Positions 9,601 to 16,862 of a DNA stretch of 34,576 nt are shown one piece after another. The notes under the pieces were generated by a model, which made no database searches, had not been told where the DNA came from, and was given only the letters and a program-made list of their open reading frames with translations. A program made the position numbers and the translations under genes. Source of the DNA: an uncultured Bacteroidota bacterium (GTDB taxonomy: Bacteria; Bacteroidota; Bacteroidia; Chitinophagales; LD1); assembly GCA_903861145.1 (NCBI GenBank), contig CAIOTH010000153.1, forward strand, positions 1-34,576, read 5' to 3'. Position 1 is the first letter of the stretch; each line of letters begins with the position of its first letter.

Positions 9601-10324
9601 TTGAGTTTTGATAACCAAAATCGCCATAAGGCCCTGCGCAGGTACCCGAATTAGAGTTAGGCCCGCCAACGGTACCAAGGGCGGTGCCATTAACATTTAT
9701 AGCTTCTCCATCGCCCACATCATCGCATATATAGCCACCGTAAATGGCAAACCCAACGTTATTGGTATTGCCAATGGGGTAGGTAAAGTTAAGCGCATAG
9801 TTTACCGAGTTTGCCATATCAGCAGCATTTAAAAATATAGCCGTGCTTACTTGTGGTAAGGCGTTATTTGAATAAGCAACATACAAGTAGTAATCGGTAA
9901 ATATATCGGTAGGCCCGGTGAGTTGCGCCGGAACATCAATGGTATAGGTATTATTTGCAGCGCTGATAAGGCTGGTAACATCCTGGGCGAAAACCCCCGA
10001 GTTGCCTCCGTAAATTGAAGACTGAAAAGTAGGGCTTACCTGCACTGCACTGTTATAGGTAAGTGGCGTACCGTTAAACGTAACAGTTATGGGACTGGCA
10101 GGGCCCTGGCTGCCCACAAAAAGATAAGCCTGCCTGATGGTACTACCCGGTGCAATGCTTAACGTAAACGTGCCCGTTCCGGCTTGTCCGTAATCGGGTG
10201 CATAACCGCAACCCGTAACACCACCATTAAACTGCGCCTGGTAATACGACACTGCCTGCCCAATGGAGTTAAAACCAACCAGGAGGAGGAGCCCGAGTAG
10301 ATAAACCTTATGCTTTAATTTCAT
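6689..10324 (-). CDS. Large secreted repeat protein with gliding-motility-associated C-terminal (CHU_C) domain
   Basis: The 1211-residue product has a signal peptide (MKLKHKVYLLGLLLLVGFNS) and an N-terminal beta-rich domain of about 280 residues (SYYQAQFNGGVTGCGYAPDY onward). About ten tandem repeats of 74-76 residues follow, from roughly residue 305 to 1055. Each repeat starts NDTTIC-x-G, continues with a Trp-x-Pro and LSC-x-x-CNNP-x-A-x-P, then TTTYVAT … C … DSVTVTV, giving four regularly placed cysteines that probably form disulfides. A degenerate eleventh copy lacks the cysteines. The tail (about 1120-1211) is a CHU_C domain: LPTAFSPNGDGVNDVFRI, VYDRWGVMVYES, GWDGTFKE, GVYIYSISV. CHU_C domains accompany T9SS export and cell-surface display, so this is probably an adhesin or filament-like surface protein. 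Two repeats have been duplicated as a 447-bp block. Confidence 0.9.
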   Translation of the reverse strand: MKLKHKVYLLGLLLLVGFNSIGQAVSYYQAQFNGGVTGCGYAPDYGQAGTGTFTLSIAPGSTIRQAYLFVGSQGPASPITVTFNGTPLTYNSAVQVSPTFQSSIYGGNSGVFAQDVTSLISAANNTYTIDVPAQLTGPTDIFTDYYLYVAYSNNALPQVSTAIFLNAADMANSVNYALNFTYPIGNTNNVGFAIYGGYICDDVGDGEAINVNGTALGTVGGPNSNSGTCAGPYGDFGYQNSTLTALLDCNADQAMTGSDGVSNIQALVTNCTSNVNLNFTGGNSSNVIWAVFFAYSGGQSSSRMDTTVCSGVPVQLNAGSGSVWAPTTGLSCTSCSSPVATVTTNTTYIATSNGACGSASDTFAITINTSAPVTVQNNDTTICAGNAVQLTATSTATINWLPVTGLSCTQCNNPVATPGTTTTYVATTGGGGCAISDSMTVTVLTAPTLTAGDDTTICAGQSAQLSAVSSGTVTWSPAAGLSCTACNNSTATPASLANYVATATNGTYAVTDTVVITVVAIPTVTATNDTNICAGSSVQLNAISTGTITWSPATGLSCTSCNNPIATPATTTNYVATASTGNCTSSTTVVVTVVQVPTITISNNDTTICSGNAVQLNAVSSGTATWTPVSGLSCTSCNNPMARPTATTTYVATVGSPGCQAVDSVTITVNQFATLTLSNDTTICQGLSAQLNAVSNSTVAWSPTAGLSCNNCNTPVANPTVTTTYYCTAGVGCPVTDSVKVTVLNYPSLSLNNDTNICPGQQVDLIATSSGTASWAPSIGLSCSVCNNPVATDFITTTYVATIANGNCATVHSVTITMPNQSTLTLSNDTTICQGLSAQLNAASNSTVTWTPGVSLSCNNCNTPVANPTVTTTYYCTAGLACPITDSVKVTVLNYPALSLSNDTTVCPGQRVALLATSSGTAGWTPATGLSCTVCNNPFASDFTTTTYVATVANGNCITVDSVTISLLSPVMLTLSSDTAICRGDTAVLTATSNGLVVWGNATSISCDTCNTPLAYPTQSTVYTATADNNGCTISRSVNVTVNSSNVQVDSSVTIFTNESAQLHAMGVDSVFWVPASTLSSATSFDPIAKPGVSSTLYYVYGYKNGCKSVDSVWVYVVEPCTQLLLPTAFSPNGDGVNDVFRIKNHNYDKLNWFRVYDRWGVMVYESTDMTVGWDGTFKEMKQPIGVYIYSISVLCHGESYEFKGNVTLLR
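7387..7833 (-). repeat. Tandem 447-bp duplication inside the surface protein gene, downstream copy (repeats 8-9)
   Basis: This block encodes two 74-75-residue repeats that closely match the block at 7834-8280. The landmark DNA for NDTTICQG or its equivalent recurs at 7387, 7834 and 8281, exactly 447 bp (149 codons) apart. Both blocks share odd details absent from the other repeats, such as TTTYYCTAG and VTVLNYP. Boundaries are approximate. Confidence 0.8.
7834..8280 (-). repeat. Tandem 447-bp duplication inside the surface protein gene, upstream copy (repeats 6-7)
   Basis: Partner of the block at 7387-7833. The two encoded units read SNDTTICQGLSAQLNA and NDTNICPGQQVDLIATSSGT and are nearly the same in the partner. 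This points to a recent in-frame duplication of a two-repeat unit. Confidence 0.8.
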
Positions 10325-10414
10325 GCCAGTGTCGTTAGTAAATATAGGGGTTTTGGGTTAACGTATCCATATTTTATTACAGGCTCAAAATCACATTATG
10401 CAATATTGTTACAA

Positions 10415-10449
10415 TAAAAAAGTCCCGCCTCTTTTCAGAAGCGGGACTT
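10415..10449 (-). terminator. Rho-independent terminator of rpsA
   Basis: On the minus strand AAGTCCCGC (10449-10441) pairs perfectly with GCGGGACTT (10428-10420) across a 12-nt loop, then runs into a T-rich tract. It lies 25 bp after the rpsA stop codon and before the surface-protein gene, which isolates rpsA from it. Confidence 0.88.
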
Positions 10450-10474
10450 GCATTAATTAAAGAAAACAAGGATG

Positions 10475-12409
10475 TTATTCTTCCGTCTTTTCTTCAGTAG
10501 TTTCGGTTGATTCGTCGGCTGCTTTGTTCGATTTTGCTTCAGCTTCAGCTGCGTCATCGGCTGCTTGCTTGTTCTCCATCTTCTCTTTCAACTGGCTCAA
10601 TACTCCAAGGTCGCCGAGGGTTGTTTTCTCAACGTTCTTTTGCATTGTTTTTACAGTTTTAGCAGTTTTTTCGCGTTCAACTTTCTTCTCTTTTCTTTCG
10701 CCTTCTTCAGTATCGCGTTTTACATCTTCCCAAATGCGGGCGTGAGAAACTAAGATTCTCTTATCGTTTCTGTTAAACTCTAATACCTTGAATTCAGCTT
10801 TGTCGTCGGCAGCTAAAAATCCACCGGCTTCTTTAGCTAAATGCTTTTTAGGAGCAAATGCTTCTAATCCGTAAGGCAATAATACAACAGCGCCTTTGTC
10901 ATCTGCACTTAGTACAGTTGCTTCATGCACTGAGCCTATTGGGAACACAGATTCAAAAGTATCCCATGGATCTTCTTCAATTTGCTTGTGGCCTAAGGTA
11001 AGCTTGCGGTTTTCGTTGTCAATATCCAACACAACAACATCTAATTCATTACCAATTTTGGTAAACTCGGTAGGGTGGTTGTAACGTTTAATCCACGAAA
11101 GGTCGCTGATGTGAACCATGCCACCAATACCGTCGGCTAATTCAACAAATACACCGTAAGGGGTAATGTTTTTAACCACGCCTTTGGTTTTGGTTCCCAC
11201 AGGGAATTTATCGGCAATCTTAACCCAAGGATCTTCAGTCAGTCTCTTTAACGAAAGCGACATCTTTCTTTCTTCACGGTCAAGTGTCATTACAATAGCC
11301 TCATGAATATCGCCTAAGTGGAAATATTCGCGGCTGTTGATTGGTGTATTGCTCCATGAAACTTCAGATACGTGTATCAAACCTTCAACACCCGGAGTGA
11401 TTTCAAGGAACGAGCCGTAATCTTCAATGTTTACAATTTTACCCTTAACCTTGCTGCCCACTTCAATATCCTTATCCAAAGTATCCCAAGGATGATCTTG
11501 TAATTGCTTCAAGCCTAACGAAATTCTCTTCTTGTTATCATCGTAATCTAATACAACAACGTTCAGTTTCTGGTTAAGCTCTAATACTTCTTTCGGATGG
11601 CTTATGCGGCCCCACGAAATATCGGTAATGTAAAGCAATCCGTCAACACCGCCCAAGTCAATAAACGCACCGAAATCGGTGATATTTTTGATTGTTCCTT
11701 CCAACACCTGGCCTTTTTCAAGTTTGCCGATGATAGCTTCGCGTTGTGATTCGATATCGGATTCAATAAGTGCTTTGTGAGATACTACGGCATTTTTAAT
11801 TGCTTCGTTAATCTTCACAACTTTCAAATCCATAGTTTTGCCAACGTAAATATCGTAGTCGGTAATTGGTTTAACATCGATTTGAGAACCCGGTAAGAAA
11901 GTCTCAAGGCCAAATACATTGGCAATAAGTCCACCCTTGGTTTTCGACACAATTTTACCTTGTACCACAGCGCCCGATTTGTTAGCTTCAACAATGTACT
12001 CCCATGCTCTTAACTTTTGGGCGTTTTTGCGGCTTAACTGCAGGATACCTTTTTTGTCTTCTTTATTTACTACATAAACATCAAACTCCATACCCACTGC
12101 CAGATCTTCCACATCGCGGAATTCGGTAAGTGGCACAAGGCCGTCTGATTTAAATCCAATGTTTAAAACCACGTCGGCATTGGTAATAGCTACCACTGTA
12201 CCTTTAACGATTTCGTCGTTTTCGATGGTTTTAAGTGTAGATGAGTATTGCTCATCGTACATTTTGCTTTCAGCGTCGGTGTAACGTACTACATTACGTT
12301 TGTCGACTGTCCAGTCAAAATCATCAAATGCGCCAACCGATGCATTTGCGAATTTGTGCTGTACTGGTTTAGCAACAACTTCTTCTCCTGATACTTGTTC
12401 TTCTGACAT
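10475..12409 (-). CDS. rpsA: 30S ribosomal protein S1
   Basis: The 644-residue product has six S1 (OB-fold) RNA-binding domains. The first reads IVKGTVVAITNADVVLNIGFKSDGLVPLTEF at about residues 68-98 (given here as landmarks 'IVKGTVVAIT' and 'KSDGLVPLTEF'). The third to fifth have the classical 'G-x-V-x-x-I-x-x-(F/Y)-G-x-F-(I/V)-x-L' lines: GTIKNITDFGAFIDLGGVDG, GKIVNIEDYGSFLEITPGVE and GVVKNITPYGVFVELADGIG. Each is followed by a PW-x-x-x linker (DHPWDTL, EDPWVKI, EDPWDTF). The C-terminus is a Lys/Glu-rich disordered tail. The product recruits mRNA to the 30S subunit. It is transcribed alone, with a terminator at 10415-10449 and a -7 element at 12481-12488. Confidence 0.97.
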   Translation of the reverse strand: MSEEQVSGEEVVAKPVQHKFANASVGAFDDFDWTVDKRNVVRYTDAESKMYDEQYSSTLKTIENDEIVKGTVVAITNADVVLNIGFKSDGLVPLTEFRDVEDLAVGMEFDVYVVNKEDKKGILQLSRKNAQKLRAWEYIVEANKSGAVVQGKIVSKTKGGLIANVFGLETFLPGSQIDVKPITDYDIYVGKTMDLKVVKINEAIKNAVVSHKALIESDIESQREAIIGKLEKGQVLEGTIKNITDFGAFIDLGGVDGLLYITDISWGRISHPKEVLELNQKLNVVVLDYDDNKKRISLGLKQLQDHPWDTLDKDIEVGSKVKGKIVNIEDYGSFLEITPGVEGLIHVSEVSWSNTPINSREYFHLGDIHEAIVMTLDREERKMSLSLKRLTEDPWVKIADKFPVGTKTKGVVKNITPYGVFVELADGIGGMVHISDLSWIKRYNHPTEFTKIGNELDVVVLDIDNENRKLTLGHKQIEEDPWDTFESVFPIGSVHEATVLSADDKGAVVLLPYGLEAFAPKKHLAKEAGGFLAADDKAEFKVLEFNRNDKRILVSHARIWEDVKRDTEEGERKEKKVEREKTAKTVKTMQKNVEKTTLGDLGVLSQLKEKMENKQAADDAAEAEAKSNKAADESTETTEEKTEE

Positions 12410-12480
12410 AAATAATTCGCCGGTTATTGTTTATTCTCATCCCGGAACATGAGTTTAGTGATATTGTTAAAAATGGGCTG

Positions 12481-12488
12481 CAAAAATA
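12481..12488 (-). promoter_or_regulatory. Candidate -7 promoter element of rpsA
   Basis: The minus strand reads TATTTTTG here, a perfect TAnnTTTG. No convincing -33 TTG is found at the usual 19-21 nt. The predicted leader is about 65 nt and contains a weak hairpin (CTCAT 12436-12440 with ATGAG 12449-12453). Confidence 0.45.
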
Positions 12489-12630
12489 GTAAATTTTACT
12501 GGTAAAGCCTACTTTTTTACCCTCCAATTTCGCGTGGCTGCGAACGCCGTATCCGGGTAAAGATAGATAAGGACCAAGGAAGTTGCAACTAATTGATTTA
12601 CAATACTAAATAGCAATTAGGAGGTTGCGG

Positions 12631-13167
12631 CTATTTCGTAATAAAAGCCACGAATTTTGGAACAACCTTAATCTTATCATGATAAAAGTCCTTCAACTCA
12701 TCTCCCACAACCGTGCACGGAATAATAAATGGATCGCCGCCAATCCTACAAATTTTATAATAGTAAAAAAGATCGGTTGCAATAAAAGATATTCGCTGTT
12801 CCGCTACTGGGTAAGAACATATTTTCTTTATCATCATTATTTCAGTGTCCGCAATTGCGATTGCTTTCTTATCGATTGTAATCGTCAAAATTCGCGTGCC
12901 CTTGTCTTTAGTAAAGTCTAAATCAACACCCCCGCTATACCGGATATATTGCAACAACATTAAAAATGATGGTACCCAAACTACACAAGTAGATATAAAC
13001 AGAACCAAAATGGCTGTATTCAAACGTCCTGGAATAGCACTATGCATGTGTATAACTCCAAATTTTACAAGAACAAAAAAACTCACTGCAACAAAAGCTA
13101 AAACAATTGATTGCAACCCAACCCTAAATGTGCTGAGAATCCGCTCCCGGTTCATTTTGTAAGTCAT
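12631..13167 (-). CDS. Membrane protein with two TM helices and a PH-like cytoplasmic domain, unknown
   Basis: The 178-residue product has two transmembrane helices at about residues 18-39 (LQSIVLAFVAVSFFVLVKFG) and 51-75 (TAILVLFISTCVVWVPSFLM). About 100 beta-rich residues follow (TRILTITIDKKAIAIADTEI … FVAFITK), an arrangement like small bacterial PH-domain membrane proteins. It begins 16 bp after the toxin gene stop and reads in the same direction, so it is probably in the toxin-antitoxin operon. No catalytic motif is visible. Start choice: a second Met at residue 5 (MNRERIL) is equally possible. Confidence 0.6.
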   Translation of the reverse strand: MTYKMNRERILSTFRVGLQSIVLAFVAVSFFVLVKFGVIHMHSAIPGRLNTAILVLFISTCVVWVPSFLMLLQYIRYSGGVDLDFTKDKGTRILTITIDKKAIAIADTEIMMIKKICSYPVAEQRISFIATDLFYYYKICRIGGDPFIIPCTVVGDELKDFYHDKIKVVPKFVAFITK

Positions 13168-13183
13168 GTTCTAATATTGCTCT

Positions 13184-13468
13184 TTATACAAGAATACTCC
13201 CTCTAACAATCAAGTAAACTACCATATCATCCCCCTCTATCTTAAAAGCAATAACCCATCCTTTATAAGTAATACAACTTAAACCCGCCAGAGCTAATAT
13301 TTTATTATGGCACAATGCATAGGTAACATCTGGCTTTGCGTATGTGTATAAATTTAGCACGAAATCTGTAACCCAAAATTGGCCCGCACCGGGCGTATGG
13401 ATGCTATCAATAAAATCAGCAATGTCGTACAGCGTTTCGAGCGCATCAGGTTCTAAACTAACTTTCAC
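13184..13468 (-). CDS. RelE/ParE-superfamily toxin
   Basis: The 94-residue product begins with GTG and reads MKVSLEPDALETLYDIADFI. This is the N-terminal pattern of RelE/ParE toxins: a beta strand, then a long helix with Asp/Ala-rich faces. The C-terminal strands are KGWVIAFKIEGDDMVVYLIVRGS, where an Arg precedes the last residues as in many members. RelE-type toxins cut mRNA on the ribosome and ParE-type toxins poison gyrase; the sequence does not decide between them. The start overlaps the antitoxin stop by 4 nt (GTGA), which implies translational coupling and fixes the unusual GTG start. A strongly diverged, hydrophobic middle (YALCHNKILALAGLSCITY) is typical of ParE-like proteins. Confidence 0.75.
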   Translation of the reverse strand: MKVSLEPDALETLYDIADFIDSIHTPGAGQFWVTDFVLNLYTYAKPDVTYALCHNKILALAGLSCITYKGWVIAFKIEGDDMVVYLIVRGSILV

Positions 13469-13647
13469 GATGCCTTTTTTACATCTTTTTCAGATAGTCT
13501 TTTCTTTATTTCTTCCAATGCAACCATGCCGTCCTTGCGGGCACCTTTTTTAGGCCTGCTAAGAAGTTCTTGTAACTCTTCATCGGTAGCTTTGCGACCG
13601 ATGCCGAAAGCTAAATCATGCGGTGTAAGTTTCTTAAACTTGTCCAT
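13465..13647 (-). CDS. Antitoxin of the RelE/ParE-like pair
   Basis: The 60-residue charged protein (MDKFKKLTPHDLAFGIGRKA … KKRLSEKDVKKAS) lies directly before the toxin and overlaps it by 4 nt. It has a short N-terminal segment with LTPHDLAFGIGRKATDEEL and a Lys/Glu-rich helical C-terminus suited to wrapping the toxin. No clear helix-turn-helix or ribbon-helix-helix fold is recognisable, so DNA-binding autoregulation is unproven. The gene has a near-consensus promoter whose -7 element ends 4 nt before the ATG (13652-13682), suggesting a leaderless transcript. The antitoxin role is inferred from position, size and overlap. Confidence 0.72.
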   Translation of the reverse strand: MDKFKKLTPHDLAFGIGRKATDEELQELLSRPKKGARKDGMVALEEIKKRLSEKDVKKAS

Positions 13648-13651
13648 ATGT

Positions 13652-13682
13652 CAAATATAGTAAATTAAACGCGGTTAAGCAA
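13652..13682 (-). promoter_or_regulatory. Promoter of the toxin-antitoxin operon
   Basis: The minus strand carries TTGC (13682-13679), a 19-nt spacer and TATATTTG (13659-13652), a full match to TTG-N19-TAnnTTTG. Only four bases (ACAT) separate it from the antitoxin ATG, so the start of transcription should fall at or next to the ATG. Confidence 0.65.
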
Positions 13683-13749
13683 TTTTGCAGCAAAGCAACC
13701 CTTTCCATAATTCAACCGTTTATATCTCGCATTCAATCATCAGCAATCC

Positions 13750-14322
13750 ATGAAAAAACTCATCCCCGTTCTCTTCCTCCTCGCTTTCGCATGCAAAAAA
13801 CCGGATACCATCCCAGCGATTCAAATGAGCGATATACCATTAAAAGGCGGCAATAGCTGGAGTTATGCTGTAACTAACTTTCCCGCCACGCAAACAGATA
13901 CCGCAGTTTATCAAATATTAAACCCCATGTCGGTTTTTGGCGCTACGGTAACCTACTATACAACAACGACCATTAAAGGAAACATTGTCGATTCGGGCAC
14001 AATAGCCTCGGGGACTCCTTCTATTACCTATGCCGGTGATAACGGTATTCAAACCTTTGCCGGCAGCGGTTTATTCGATGGTTGGGTATTAACTTTTCCC
14101 ATCACGGCTCAATCATCATGGTCAGCAAGTGGGGGAACGATAAAGGTAATTGCAACCTCGCCAAGTGTAACAGTAGGTGGCAACAGCTATCAAAATGTTT
14201 ACACCTTGTTGCGCACTGTTATTACCCCGGGTGGCTACGTAAACGATACCATGCTTCTCGCTCCAAAAATTGGCATCATAAAATGGAATGGCTTTCCGTT
14301 GGTGAGTTATCATTTGCAATAA
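13750..14322 (+). CDS. Small lipoprotein, unknown function
   Basis: The 190-residue product has a short signal peptide and lipobox (LLAFACKKPD). The mature part starts IPAIQMSDIPLKGGNSWSYA and is beta-rich, with many Thr, Gly and Ser. 'G-x-x-W-x-Y' followed by paired strands resembles Bacteroidota lipoproteins that form a single beta-sandwich or lipocalin-like domain, but no family is certain. Transcribed alone on the plus strand; the next gene starts 124 bp later beyond a REP-like repeat. Confidence 0.7.
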   Translation: MKKLIPVLFLLAFACKKPDTIPAIQMSDIPLKGGNSWSYAVTNFPATQTDTAVYQILNPMSVFGATVTYYTTTTIKGNIVDSGTIASGTPSITYAGDNGIQTFAGSGLFDGWVLTFPITAQSSWSASGGTIKVIATSPSVTVGGNSYQNVYTLLRTVITPGGYVNDTMLLAPKIGIIKWNGFPLVSYHLQ

Positions 14323-14360
14323 GGCAAAGTTAACACTGCCTTTGCAACAATTTAATACAG

Positions 14361-14394
14361 GATTGCTTCGTCGCAGAGCCTCCTCGCAATGACG
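14361..14394. repeat. REP-like imperfect palindrome
   Basis: GATTGCTTCGTCGC … CTCCTCGCAATGACG: the ends ATTGC and GCAAT pair, with partly paired GTCGC/TCG inside. This phrase is a widespread short dispersed repeat in bacterial genomes; read on the minus strand it yields the well-known spurious peptide HCEEALRRSNP. It lies in the spacer between two plus-strand genes. Confidence 0.65.
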
Positions 14395-14446
14395 ATTACT
14401 CGTTAAAAATGCGCAACTTTGCATTCCACAATCAAATAATGCAATC

Positions 14447-14974
14447 ATGGATCAAGCGCAATTTTGGGATATCATTCAACGCTCGTTAGCAGCGATAACT
14501 GTAGAAGAACAAATTGATTTTTTAGGCAACGAATTAGGTAAGCTATCAAAAGAAGAAATTCTCGAGTTCGATTTTATTTTCCGCCAAAAACACGAAGACG
14601 CCTACACATGGGATATATGGGCCGCAGCCTACACCATGCAAGGCGGATGTAGCGATGATGGATTTATTGAATTTCGCGCATGGTTGGTTTACCGCGGCAA
14701 AGATGTTTTCGAAAAAGCTTTGCAGCATAGTGATAGTCTGGCCGAACTGGGCCGCGAAAAATTAGAAGAAAGTGAAGAGAGTGAAGACTTTTACTACCTA
14801 ACCGCCGATGCCTACGAAGAAATAACCGGCGTTGAAGGCCTTGATGTTGAAGAAGACCCCAACTTTAAACCCATAGAAATTAAAGAATTACCCACCGGCA
14901 AAGATTGGGACGAAGAAAACCTGGATGAACTAAGGGCCCGTAACCCCGAAACCTTCAAGCTTTTCTGGAAATAA
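14447..14974 (+). CDS. DUF4240 domain protein
   Basis: The 175-residue product reads MDQAQFWDIIQRSLAAIT at the start, the Phe-Trp-x-Ile-Ile signature of the DUF4240 family, followed by LGKLSKEEILEFDFIFRQKH and AYTMQGGCSDDGFIEFRAWL. The last third is very acidic (EESEESEDFYYLTADAYEEI). It is cytosolic, with no signal or membrane segment. The family includes proteins near polymorphic toxin immunity genes, but no partner is seen here and the function is unknown. It converges with the ABC permease gene across a 53-bp spacer that holds a two-copy GTGCGAATGT repeat. Confidence 0.85.
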   Translation: MDQAQFWDIIQRSLAAITVEEQIDFLGNELGKLSKEEILEFDFIFRQKHEDAYTWDIWAAAYTMQGGCSDDGFIEFRAWLVYRGKDVFEKALQHSDSLAELGREKLEESEESEDFYYLTADAYEEITGVEGLDVEEDPNFKPIEIKELPTGKDWDEENLDELRARNPETFKLFWK

Positions 14975-14977
14975 GGT

Positions 14978-15003
14978 GTGCGAATGTGTTAAAGTGCGAA
15001 TGT
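14978..15003. repeat. Two-copy intergenic phrase repeat GTGCGAATGT
   Basis: GTGCGAATGT at 14978-14987 and 14994-15003, period 16, in the spacer between two convergent genes. One of five micro-repeats of this style in the window. Confidence 0.6.
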
Positions 15004-15027
15004 ATTTACCTTAACTCATTAACACCC

Positions 15028-16128
15028 TTAATCAAACTCATAATAAGCTTCCCGGTAAACCAAAAAACTGATAGGTAAAAACGCCAGTGCTAAAAGCCAG
15101 GTATAACCAAACAGCGTTATAAAAAAAGTAGCGAGACCTATTGCAAATAAAAACGAGTTAAAGCTTTCCTGGTTAAAGCCTTGTGTAAAAAGCATGGCAT
15201 ATAACAACATTGGCAACGCCACCGCATACAATACATAAACCGGTAACTGCCATAAAATGTGGAACCGCACGCAATATGAAGTAAGCAAGGCCACCTCCGG
15301 TATTAAAAGAACGAGCACCAATGCCATTACAAATAAATAACGTTTCCAGATTTCAATAGGAAAATTACGGGTAAAGTTTAAATACGTCGTTTCGAAACTC
15401 CAAACCTGGTATAGTAAAATACCCTGCACCGGTATACTAATAGCCATTGCCACCTGCATCCAGCGTATGTCATAATTAAACGATGCCCACTCGTAGTGCG
15501 CCCCATAAATTACCGCACACGAAAATAACTTGGTGCCAATTAAAGCCACTTTGTTATCATAAGTAATTTGCCTGAGCAAAACCGATAGCATATTGGGCTT
15601 TAATTTTATCCGCGGTAATAAATTAAACCCCGCAATCAGCGGATTAGTGTGAACCCGCAACAACCGGTAATAAACTGTGGTAACCGTTATGGCAATATTA
15701 AACACCAAGCCCAGCAAGCCTAGTGCGGCTAAGCCATAGTGACCTTGCATAACACCAATAACCACACCGGCAAGTCCATAAATAAGGATGGGAGCATTTA
15801 TTTGCACCACAGCCCAACCAAGCGCCTTTAATAAATTAAGAGGGCGCGCTGTGTTGCTGATGTATAAAAACTGAAACTCCTCTTTATTAAGTGTATTAAG
15901 CAGGTAACGCAAACCATTGGCTGCATACAACAACCAAATACACCACATACAGAACAACGTGAATATTGACGAAAATACACTTTGCAAAATGGAATAGTGA
16001 ATGAACAACACCATTTTGCCATCGGCCATGCCAAACATTACCAGCACTATAAATAAAAATACCAGTAAGTGCGCTTCGTAAAAGCGCTGTACAAATGCTT
16101 TGTCAAAAACGCGTATCAGCCAATGCAT
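15028..16128 (-). CDS. ABC transporter permease subunit (probable)
   Basis: The 366-residue product is almost entirely hydrophobic, with about eight to ten membrane segments, for example LLVFLFIVLVMFGMADGKMV near residue 22, APILIYGLAGVVIGVMQGHY near 112 and LFVMALVLVLLIPEVALLTS near 266. It has no motif of its own, but its start overlaps the end of the ATPase gene by 13 bp, which implies a two-gene transporter. The arrangement of one ATPase and one polytopic permease without a periplasmic binding protein suggests an exporter or an ABC-2-like system. The substrate is unknown. Confidence 0.75.
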   Translation of the reverse strand: MHWLIRVFDKAFVQRFYEAHLLVFLFIVLVMFGMADGKMVLFIHYSILQSVFSSIFTLFCMWCIWLLYAANGLRYLLNTLNKEEFQFLYISNTARPLNLLKALGWAVVQINAPILIYGLAGVVIGVMQGHYGLAALGLLGLVFNIAITVTTVYYRLLRVHTNPLIAGFNLLPRIKLKPNMLSVLLRQITYDNKVALIGTKLFSCAVIYGAHYEWASFNYDIRWMQVAMAISIPVQGILLYQVWSFETTYLNFTRNFPIEIWKRYLFVMALVLVLLIPEVALLTSYCVRFHILWQLPVYVLYAVALPMLLYAMLFTQGFNQESFNSFLFAIGLATFFITLFGYTWLLALAFLPISFLVYREAYYEFD

Positions 16129-16748
16129 GTTATGGTTTGATTTGCCAATTGCAATGTTTGGTAGGTCCCAACACCACCTTCACGCAACGGCTGGTGCGAT
16201 GAAATAAGAAAAGTAACATTCCGCTCAGCATGCCACTGCTTTATCAATTCATAAATTTTAGGCAGAAAAGTATCTTCAATCGTTATGAGCGGCTCGTCCA
16301 GCAAAATAATTTTTGGTTGGCCAATAAAAGCCAACAACACCGAAAGCTTTTTAAGCATACCGCTTGAGTATGTGCCAATCGGGTTTTGAATAAAACTTTT
16401 AATACCAAAGTATTCAACCAATTCATTTACCGCGTTCATATCACCACCTTTCGAATCGGCGTAAAAACCTATCAGCTCATAACCGGTTAAAAACACGGGT
16501 AGCATTGGCTCGGCTTCGGCATAATTAATCAGGCGGCGGTATTCGGTGGGCTTTTCGCGCAAGTCTATGCCGGCGATGCTTACACTTCCTTTGCAGGGTA
16601 TAATACCCGCTATCGACCGAAAGAAAGAAGTTTTACCCGAACCATTGGGCCCCTTTACCCAATATATACCCGGCTCAATAACAAGCTCTTTAATATCGAG
16701 CACCAACTGCTCGTTATACTTTTTAATAAAATCTTTTACTACCAGCAT
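16116..16748 (-). CDS. ABC transporter ATP-binding protein
   Basis: The 210-residue product has Walker A GPNGSGKT (33-40), signature-like YSSGMLKKLSVL (127-138), Walker B IILLDEPL (147-154) and switch His in ISSHQ (182-186). The Q-loop is atypical: 'INYAEAEPMLP' has Glu where many ATPases have Gln. The protein is short and compact, as for simple export ATPases. It drives the membrane protein encoded by the overlapping downstream gene. A weak -7 element (TATATTTA, minus strand 16773-16766) lies about 18 bp before the ATG. Confidence 0.92.
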   Translation of the reverse strand: MLVVKDFIKKYNEQLVLDIKELVIEPGIYWVKGPNGSGKTSFFRSIAGIIPCKGSVSIAGIDLREKPTEYRRLINYAEAEPMLPVFLTGYELIGFYADSKGGDMNAVNELVEYFGIKSFIQNPIGTYSSGMLKKLSVLLAFIGQPKIILLDEPLITIEDTFLPKIYELIKQWHAERNVTFLISSHQPLREGGVGTYQTLQLANQTITCIG

Positions 16749-16801
16749 GTGTGTTTAATTGGAAATAAATATAGGCCTTTGAATACATTATCCATCCATG
16801 C

Positions 16802-16842
16802 AAAAAAACGCCCCGATAGCTTAAAACCTACCGGGGCGTTTC
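16802..16842 (-). terminator. Rho-independent terminator of the C10 protease gene
   Basis: On the minus strand AACGCCCCGGTAG pairs with CTATCGGGGCGTT (one G:T-type mismatch) around TTTTAAG, followed by a run of T. It lies 21-60 bp after the protease stop codon and before the ABC operon. Confidence 0.88.
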
Positions 16843-16862
16843 TTATTGTCCTAAATAAATAC

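Noticed and set aside
7077-9832. Many plus-strand frames of 60-74 codons opposite the surface repeat protein
   Set aside because: They recur at the period of the repeats (for example 7740, 8160, 8850) and mirror its codons; they are antisense shadows.
6689-10324. Regularly spaced repeats that could suggest a CRISPR array
   Set aside because: Spacing is 220-230 bp, the repeats are protein-coding and diverged, and there are no short identical repeats with unique spacers.
14122-14448. Minus-strand 108-codon frame containing HCEEALRRSNP
   Set aside because: It runs through a known dispersed repeat and the antisense of the lipoprotein gene; the peptide is a common phantom.
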